Source: Hydractinia symbiolongicarpus
Lineage: Eukaryota > Cnidaria > Hydrozoa > Anthoathecata > Hydractiniidae
Assembly: GCF_029227915.1 (NCBI RefSeq)
Contig: NC_079884.1
Location: forward strand, 13,580,001-13,644,000
Length of the DNA: 64,000 bases
Reading direction: 5' to 3'
Shown: piece by piece, positions 53,801 through 62,800 of the stretch
Layout of the letters: each line of letters begins with the position of its first letter
How positions within the stretch are numbered: the stretch's first letter is position 1
Position numbers and translations under genes: made by a program
Notes under the pieces: generated by a model
Told to the model about the DNA's origin: nothing
The model's input: the letters and a program-made list of their open reading frames with translations, nothing else
Databases searched by the model: none

Positions 53801-56800
53801 AGTATTTTCAGGTACGGCTACATCTTGAGCCGTTATCACTGCGGTAGCTTCGTGAATGTAGAACGTAAGTGTGGCTTGACTTGAGAGAGTTGGCGTACCT
53901 CTGTCTGTAGCTCTCACGGTAAGTTGATAAACACTATCAGTGTCAGCATTTAAGTTGTTTTTTAATAAGATTGTACCATCAGATGCAACAGTAAATACAT
54001 TCATACCATTACCACCTGTAGCTGTAAAATCCACCAATCTGTTAACTCCATCATCTGCGTCTGTTGCCCGTAGAGCAGCAACAGTTGAGCCAAGCAACGT
54101 GTTTTCGGTAATGTTATATATTCTATCGGTTGTTGTGATTATTGGAGTATTGTCGTTAACATCTCTTATTCTAACAACCACTAGCGCTGTTCCTGTTTTT
54201 CCATTGTTTGTATCTGTCACCTCAACTTCGAAAGAGTAAAAACGTTTACTTTCGTAGTCAAGGTTTGATGTTGCTGTTAAGACCTCAACCTTGTCACCGG
54301 TTTGTCTTAATGTAAAGGCTTGATGATCAAGGTGGTTTACACCTTGTACTTTTCTAAACGTTAAGCTGTACGTTGGCTCGTTGCTCGTGGCATTCAAAGT
54401 TAAGATACTGGTCGAGAGTGGAGTATTTTCATCAATAGTAACTAGATAGGAGCTAAGAGAGAAGAAAGGTTGCCCTTCGCTATAATCCTGAACGTTTATT
54501 GTCACTGTTGCTGTGTTATCACTAGTTCTCGAAGGAATCCCAGCGTCTGTTGCTCGCACTTGAAGTACATATTGTGGTGTATTTGTAGTTGCAAGGTCTA
54601 ATGAGCTTTGTACAACGATATTTCCATTGCTGTCTATTCTGAATCTGTTTCCAACATTGCCACTTATTATTTGATACGAATTAATATTTCCAGGTGTTCC
54701 TAGGTCGGCATCTGTGGCAACCACCGATAACACAGTAGTAGCAAGGCTAGTTTTCTCTGAAATTGTTATCACATACGCTGTGTTTGCGAAAGTTGGAGAG
54801 TTGTCATTTACATTTTCGACATTTAGTGTTATGTTTTGTGGAATCGAGGTCAAATAAGGTGTTCCCTTGTCTCTAGCAACTACCACGAACTGATATTGTT
54901 GTCTCGCTTCATAGTCCAAGTCACCCACTACACTGACGCTTCCGGTATTTTTGTCGATTGAAAGAATACCTTCGGGAAAGATTCCTATATATTCAACCTG
55001 TGCATTAGTTGTTGAATCCCGGTCTGTTGCCGTAATGGTGGCAATGTTTGTATCCTTTCTATTTTCAGGTTGAGAAATAACAAGGTTTTGATTTTGTATG
55101 ACTGGATGGTTGTCGTTTGAATCAAGCACAGCGACGTTCACAGTTGCGAACGCTTGCATTGGTGGCGTTCCTCCATCTGTAGCCACTACGTTAAAAGTAT
55201 AGGCCTGGATTTGTTCAAAGTCTAAATTTCTTTCCAAAATGATTCTTCCCATTTGATCGATTCTAAATACTCCATTGTTACTTCCACTTGCTGCAATGGA
55301 ATATGAAAGACGTCCTCTTGAACTAAGATCAAAGTCTGGGTCTGTTGCCGTTACAGAATAGACCACAGCGTCGGGATGTACATTCTCATACACGTTGAAG
55401 GAATACCCAGAAGATGAAAATGACGGTTGCTCGTTGACGTCATTAATATTGGCAGTTACATAGCAGTAAGCAGTTGCTCCTCGGACGTTTGTTGCCTTAA
55501 CTAAAAAGTCGTATCGATTTCTTTCTTCAAAATTTGATGGCCCGGATACAGTGATAACTCCAGTTGAACTCACACTGAAGCGATTGGCAATGTCATTTTG
55601 TCCTGCTTCTACTGTGTATGTTACAGCAGTACTGGTCCCTGATCCTGTACTGACAGCAGTCAGTGTTCTGCTGAATTGAGCGCTGGTTGGATTGCTATTT
55701 TCATCAATCGCAAAATTCAGTGGACAGTTATTAAAAACAAGTCCTGGCAATGTGACTGGCAGCACCTTTATATTTACGGTACCAGTGGAAGATCGTGATG
55801 GGGAACCTTTGTCTGTAGCCGTCACAGTAAGAGTATATGTGTCCTGAACGGCTTGGTCCAGTTGAGTTGCTAACTTGATATTTCCATTGTTGTCAATGAT
55901 AAATCCCGATCCACTGATCGTGTATGTTATATCTCCATTAGTGGAACTATCTGCGTCAGTCCCGTTGATATTAAAAATTGTCGATCCTGTAAGTGTACCT
56001 TCAGATATATTAAGATTGACAACATTTGGAGTTATGATCGGGTTATTGTCATTTCTGTCCTTTATGGTTACGACAATTAAAGCTTTGCCAGATAACTGAT
56101 CTGGCGAGTTGGTGTTTATAGCTTGAACTTCGAATGAATAAGTCTTCTTGGTTTCGTAGTCGAAGACTGCATTTGTTTGTATTTGCTGACCACTGATGGA
56201 GAAATTTCCGGAATCTTGACCCGGTACAATCGAATATCTCATCGAATTGTGTTGGTTTGTATCATCTCTGTCTCTAGCCGTCACTGTAACCAGGGCAGTT
56301 CCCACGTTTTGATTTTCAAACACTGACACATGATATTCATTCTTGTCAAAAACAGGCTCATTATCGTTTACATCTTGTATTGTGACTGATACTGTTGCAG
56401 CTTGAGCGCTGTTCTGTACTCCGTCATTAACAGTCAAAGTTAAAACATAACTTCGGTCAGGAACAGTAGCTTCACTGTCAAATGAACGTGCCAAGGTTAT
56501 TCTGCCAGTGGTCGAATCTAATGTGAAATGGTTGTCGAGGGTAGAACTGCTAAACCTTAGTGCATTGGTTGGTGTATCAGCGTCTGTCGCAACAAGGTCT
56601 GCAATGAGGGTTCCTACTGGAGCTTTTTCTGATACGACGATGTTGTAGAAGTTTGGAGTAAAAACTGGTCGTTCATCGTTAGCATTTAAAACTATGATGT
56701 CCAAAAGCATAGTAGACTCAAGTTGTGGTGAAGCGGTGTTTCTAACTTTCGCAACCAAAGCGTACTCTCTTTTCTGCTCGTAATCAAGGGATGCCGTATT

Positions 56801-59800
56801 TCTCACAACACCAGTCTGCGCATCAATTGCAAAATCAGTTGTATTGTCCAAACTGACGAACCGATATATATCTGTTAACGGCCCTCTGTCACCATCTGTG
56901 GCGTTCAGCTGAACTATTAAGGAGTTTAATGGTATATTTTCCCTTACTTCCACGCGATAATAATCAGTCGTGAATTTTGGAATGTTGTCGTTGACTTCAA
57001 TCACGTTGACTGTGATTTCTGCGTTTGTCTGAGTCGTTCTACCACCTAGATCACGTGCTTGTACACCCAAAACATACTTCTGTGTTGTCTCGTAGTCTAG
57101 GCTGTTAGATAGATAAACTTCATTGTTGACAATTGTGAATTTTCCTTCGGCGTTGCCGCTGATGATGTTGAATACCAAGGCTTTGTTGGTGTCTGGATCA
57201 GTGGCTTTTAAATAAACCACTGGTCGATTAACAGAAGCACTTTCCTTCAACGATATGTTATAACTAGTTTGTGTGAACACGGGATTATTGTCGTTGATAT
57301 CAGTTAGCGTCACTTCAACAGATGCATATCCTTTTAGTGATCCATTGCCACGATCTGTAGCCACGACCGTAAAAGTGTGTTTATTTTGGGTTTCAAAATC
57401 AAGTGCGCCATCACTAAAAATATCGCCGTTCGGATTGATACGGAATTTGGTGGAAGAGGGATTGAGTGGATCCTGTAAAATAGAGTAATCAATTTGTCCG
57501 TTTGTTGTTATGTCAAGATCTGTTGCCGTAACAGTCGTGACACGTGTATTGGATGGAATATTCTCCTGAACAACAGCAGTGTAGTAATTCTGCGAAAATA
57601 CAGGTTGATTGTCGTTGATATCTTGGAGAGTTATAACGACTGGCGCTGGCTGAGCAGCATTTCCAACACCGTCATTCACGTTAATAGACAGGACGTAAGT
57701 TGTTGGCTGTACTTCTCTGTCCAAGGTTTCCACTGTGAAAATCTCTCCCGTGCTTGGGTTTATTCGGAATTTGCCAGCGTCGTTTCCAGACAAGATTGAA
57801 TACGTCATAGTTCCACTGCTGTCACCATCGTTCGCAAAAACTCGTGTTATTGATGTACCCACGGTGGTGCCTTCAGAAATTGCGATGTTGTACGACGTTG
57901 GTTGGAATACAGGCCTTTGATTGTTGACGTCAGTTACCCTGACAACAACATCTGCTTTTTTGTGTCGAGATGTGGGAAGGCTTCCATCAGATGCTTCTAT
58001 AGCAAACCTGTATTCCTTATATATGTTGTAGTCGAATGCTTTTCGTAATAAAAGTTGACCATTTGGCGTTAACGTAAAATACTCTTGAGCCAGCGTATCT
58101 GTCATAGTGTAGGTAACTTGGTTATTGAGAATGGACGCATCACCGTCGGCGGCGTTAAAGGTAAATAAAACGTCGTTTAGAGCTGTCGTTTCAGGGAAAG
58201 TGTTTTGATATAAACTTTGAGTGAATATGGGGTTGTTATCATTAACCTCTCCCACATTTATACGTACAGGTAAATTACGGATGGATGTTTTCGGAGTTGG
58301 ATTTCCCATATCAGTTACCTGTACCAACAAATCGTAACTTTTTGTTCCTTCATAATCAAGTGACTGTATAAGACTGAGATTTCCTGTTACAGAATCAAGA
58401 GCGAATCGATTCTCTGCATTACCAGACAGAATAGAATATCTTAAGGTAGAATTGTTGCCTAAATCAGGATCAGTGGCGATGATTTTGACAATTACACTGT
58501 TGACAACCGAAGCTTCCGATACAGTTATCTCGAAGCCTGTGTCGGCGAACGTTGGTGGGTTGTCGTTGACATCTCTAACATTCACAACAACTTCCGCTAC
58601 GGTTGAGAACTGACCATCACTTGCTTTAACAAAAATAGTATGAACGTCTCTTGTCTCTCTGTCCAAAGATTGCTTGAGCGTTACTCTTCCTGTGGAATTA
58701 TCGACCTGAAACAAATTCCCTGACACCTGACCAACCAAACTGTACGTTATCTTCGCTCCTGCATCTCGGTCTGTAGCTAACGTTTCAACGATAAATCCTC
58801 CTAACGGATAGTCTTCGGGCACGTCGACGGAGTATAATGACTGGCCAAATTTTGGTGCATTGTCGTTTACATCAAGTACATTAATTCTGAAGTTGATGTC
58901 ATTTATGTAAGGTCCAGGTTTTCCTGTGACTAAAGGTTCTTCTAAATTAGTAGCGCGCAGCAAAAGGTTGTAGGTTGATTTTCTTTCGTAATCAAGTTTT
59001 TTCAATGTGCTTAAGCGTACGCTGTCGGACGATGGTGCGCTAACAACGAGATCATTTGTGTCATCGCCTGTAATAAGAAGATGATGAATTGATAGGTTTT
59101 ATAAGACACGGTAAAATTTGATTTGAAGCTGACTGTTCTTATTAATCATTGAATCAGTCTCATTTTTTCTTATTTATTTTGCATCAAAATTAGTACGTTA
59201 TATGAAAAAATGTGATTAGTTTGGTTCGTAATAAACAATTGGTCCCATTTGAGTACCATTTCGCCATTACCAGTACCATTGTAGGTGAGTAAAGAAACGG
59301 TCACAAGCGAAAAGCATGAAAATTTATATCTTTTATTGTTCTTGGGAATGAATTCAGACTCTTCTTAGCTCGGATAAAAATAATTTTATATTTAAAAATA
59401 ATTTTTTTCGACAAAATCTAAGGCGTTTGCTTGTTAAAAAATATGTTATTTTAACCTTGGAAATGCCCAATATTCTTACCTGACAGAATTACCAAAGAGA
59501 CATTCGCTTTTTGATTTTTCGGAAAAAATTTATATGCACTTAACAGGAAGGTTTCAACCAACAGCCTCGGCTCTTGATTCTCTAGCACAGTCACCTCAAA
59601 AAGATTGTTCTTTGGTGTGATCACGGGATATGGATCTAAGAAAGAGATGAAAAAGAACGTAACGACCTCGAACATGTAGGCAGTTGTCACTGCAAGTCAT
59701 AGGAAATAGACTTACCATAAACCTCCAAAGTAGCATTGTTCGTTTCTCCAGTTAGTGATAAAAAGTTCACAGAGCACTTGTATGAGCCGCTTTGCGTGAT

Positions 59801-62800
59801 CTCGGTTGGGTCGTATGACAGTGTGTTGCTAGTTTCACCGGATATTAACTAAAAAGATGGTTTTGTGATACTTAATTGCAGAATAAATTTGTAAGAACAA
59901 CGAGAACGGCTGAATAATAAGAACAAAAAAGAATAATGGCAAGGATGAGATCATACTAATGTTTTTGCTTAAAAAACATGACATTTTGTTAAATAAAAAT
60001 GACCAAAATACAGGGATGGAATAAAAACACAATCAGGTTAAAGTCAAATTTCCTAAATAAATAAAAGTGTGTCAGTTATCATCTTTTTTCTTTCTTTTTT
60101 GTAGCTAGAAAGAAGGATTATAGGTACCTGTCCGTTTTTCCACCACCGGTATGATGGGACTAAACTGGTGACAACATTACATTGGAATGAATGTTTTGAT
60201 CGTGTTGGAACGCGAGCACCTTCGAGACGCTGCACATTCAAGCCGAGGTCCTCACACAACACAGGTCCAGTGTTATCATCTAAAAACAAAGTTTGGCAAC
60301 TTAAGCATCTATACTTCATTTATAACGTGCTAAATATTTTATGTCACGTTCAACTTACCTATGACAACAATTGATAATGTACTACCCGCCATAACAGTGT
60401 AAGACCCATCAGATTGAGAAGAGATTTTGAATGACAATGTTTGGAATTTTTGTAACGTCACAGTCCCAGATATGGTTATTGTGCCAATTTTTGTTCCATC
60501 GATTGTTGTTCGTCCTTTCAAGTTTGACAGTGAATCAGTCTCAGTACCAATATTGGTGTTGATTTCAAACCACCTACAATTTAATTAAAGATGATCAGAG
60601 GTACTGTGGAAGAGTGCACATAGAGATTATTACATGTAGTGTGGATGAGTGCACATAGAGATTATTACAGGTAGTGTGGAAGAGTGCACATAGAGATTAT
60701 TACAGGTAGTGTGGAAGAGTAAGATTACATTGTTTTTTAAGAGCATGTAAACATTACACAAAGCTAAATTCAAACTGTTTATTTAGCTTTAAAAGACTCT
60801 TATTAAAATATCCATAACGTAAGAAAAAACACGCCTCTGAAGGACTCACTTAGGCTGGGCAATATATTAACATACCTTCTTGTTGACATGAGATTGTTGA
60901 CTATGATAGCCATAGTTACACGGAACACGCCTGGTCTTAGGACTACTATAGCTCCGGAATCAGTTATAGAAACATTTTTAGCAAGGAAGGTTCCTTTAGT
61001 GTTCTTGGTATCCCAACCAGTGATCGCGTTGGCACCGCTGGTAAATGGTTGATTAGTTGTTTTGAAGCCCGATAAACCTTCGGTTAAGTTACTCGAGGCA
61101 AGTTCGTCAATACGTAAGACTGAACGTGTCGTTCCGGATATAAGCTGCCCTTGAAAGCCTTCACAATACACTCTAAATGTTAGGACGTCTTGATATTTTA
61201 AGTCCATAGCAAGAGATAATGCCATAGATTCTGGTAGGGAAGATGCTTGTGTATTTTGCATACGACCTTGAAGAAACTCTGTACCATTTATGAACACACC
61301 AACTCTAAAGCCACCACTTACACTTTCCAATCTAGCCGTAAATGAGACGATGTAGATACCGTCCTGAGTGACTACTACGTTCTCGTTTGTTGCGTCTGCA
61401 GCACCAATCGAGAATTTACTGTTAGTCTTCTCCCAGCCAGTAGCTGTAGTGTATACATTTGGCGATAATGTGACGGCGTTGTTAAGACTTGCGTGGTGTC
61501 CACCTGCGATGAGACAAAAATTAAATTTTTTCAATATTTATTGTTGGATTTTTTATATAATAAAAAATAACAGTTCACTTTGTGCCTGAAAGAAAATTTA
61601 ATTACCATTAGCTTCTCTGGCAGATTTGATAAAATAAACAGAGTATCCTCCATCCATCGTTGCTGAGTTCAAATTTCCAGCTGTGCGGGAGGTAAGTCTG
61701 GTTGTTAAGACACTCCCTTTGCTCAGGTAGAGTAATTCTGATGTAGTTAAGGTTTTTTGAGTACCAAAACTGTTTACGGAGGATGTAATAACGTTCGTCC
61801 CATTTAAAATATTTGAGGTGATTTGATCTGCTGTTGTTGTGGTTAAAATTACGTTCATATCGACTGCATAGATGCCCTCCTGTTGAACAGTATACTGTGA
61901 GCTTCCGACGTTAAATCCAATGTTGCTGAATAAAAAAGTTGCATATCATTTTACAGTAAGGTAAACTGGAAAGTACGAACTTTCGCAGGTGACAAAATAA
62001 TAAATTCCGCGAAAATTGATTTTTGCGTATGATTAAAACTTTTTAGTAAAAAAAAATTGTAAAATAGAGTGATTTATCGTAAAATTTAATTTCGCGATTT
62101 GGTGAAAAAATCGGTCGCTTCTCGCTATAAACGTATTTGATTTAAAGAACTCGATACTTTAAATCAATGACAAAAAACAGAATTTCTACCTGATGGTGAG
62201 TCCCATTGTGTTGTCTGCACTCCACGAGTTAATGTCATACGAGTTGCCTGTGGCGGTCAGAGTATTAACGTTGTCTTCCAAAATGACACCAGGTGTTTTG
62301 TAATCAGGTTGCAACTTGACCAAAGAGAATGTAGTTCCATCCTTCAATTCATATGATCCTGCAGACCCTCTTACCGCTATTCGAACTCTCTGATCCAATG
62401 TCAGGTAGATGGATCCAGCAAATGTTAAAGAGATGCTAGAGCTGTCTTGTTGGGTCACAGTAGCATACAAGCCAGAGGTAACGTCCTGGTTGTCAATTTG
62501 AACACTTATCTCGTATCGCCCATTTAACGAGCCGGCATTAAATAGATGAATGCAACCAGAGATGAAGAAAATACCAGGTTCTCGAACGTCAAAATCACTG
62601 TTTAGCTTGTTGTACTGCTGGCCGAGCAAGAACAGACCTGGTTTGTAGTTACCTCTTATCTCTACTCCACGTGATGTATCCAAGATGTTCTGACCCAACT
62701 GATTCCATCCAGTGTTTGTATAAGTTGTAGGAGCCGATGTACGAGCTAACAGACCAACATACTTCAATGGTTTATCACTTGGGTTTGTTGTTTCACTCCA

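Larger units (their letters stand above)
31150..59067 (-). other. Single 27,918-bp coding exon with about 90 cadherin repeats
   Basis: Continuously open for 9,306 codons on the minus strand. Both ends are typical splice sites: the acceptor gives SG|GC at 59067 and the donor ATAG|GTACG at 31150, both phase 1 and matching their neighbours. I count ten complete ECs before the first higher-order unit, 64 in four full units of 16, and 15 after, the last completed in the next exon. Domains average ~104 residues with DVNDNAPVF, LDYET, ISEKAPV and ATDxD motifs. Many NxT/NxS sites (for example YNITVSE) suggest heavy N-glycosylation. The numerous short plus-strand open frames inside it are shadows. Confidence 0.93.

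Noticed and set aside
31150-59067. Dozens of 60-130-codon plus-strand open frames inside the giant exon (for example 33015-33392, 40821-41117, 57494-57799)
   Set aside because: They lie antisense to a 9,306-codon cadherin frame, have no domain, and recur at the same place in each repeat unit, as shadows would.
31150-59067. Satellite or CRISPR-like array explanation for the periodic repeats
   Set aside because: The periodicity is in codons, with intact frame and cadherin motifs; there are no short direct repeats with unique spacers.
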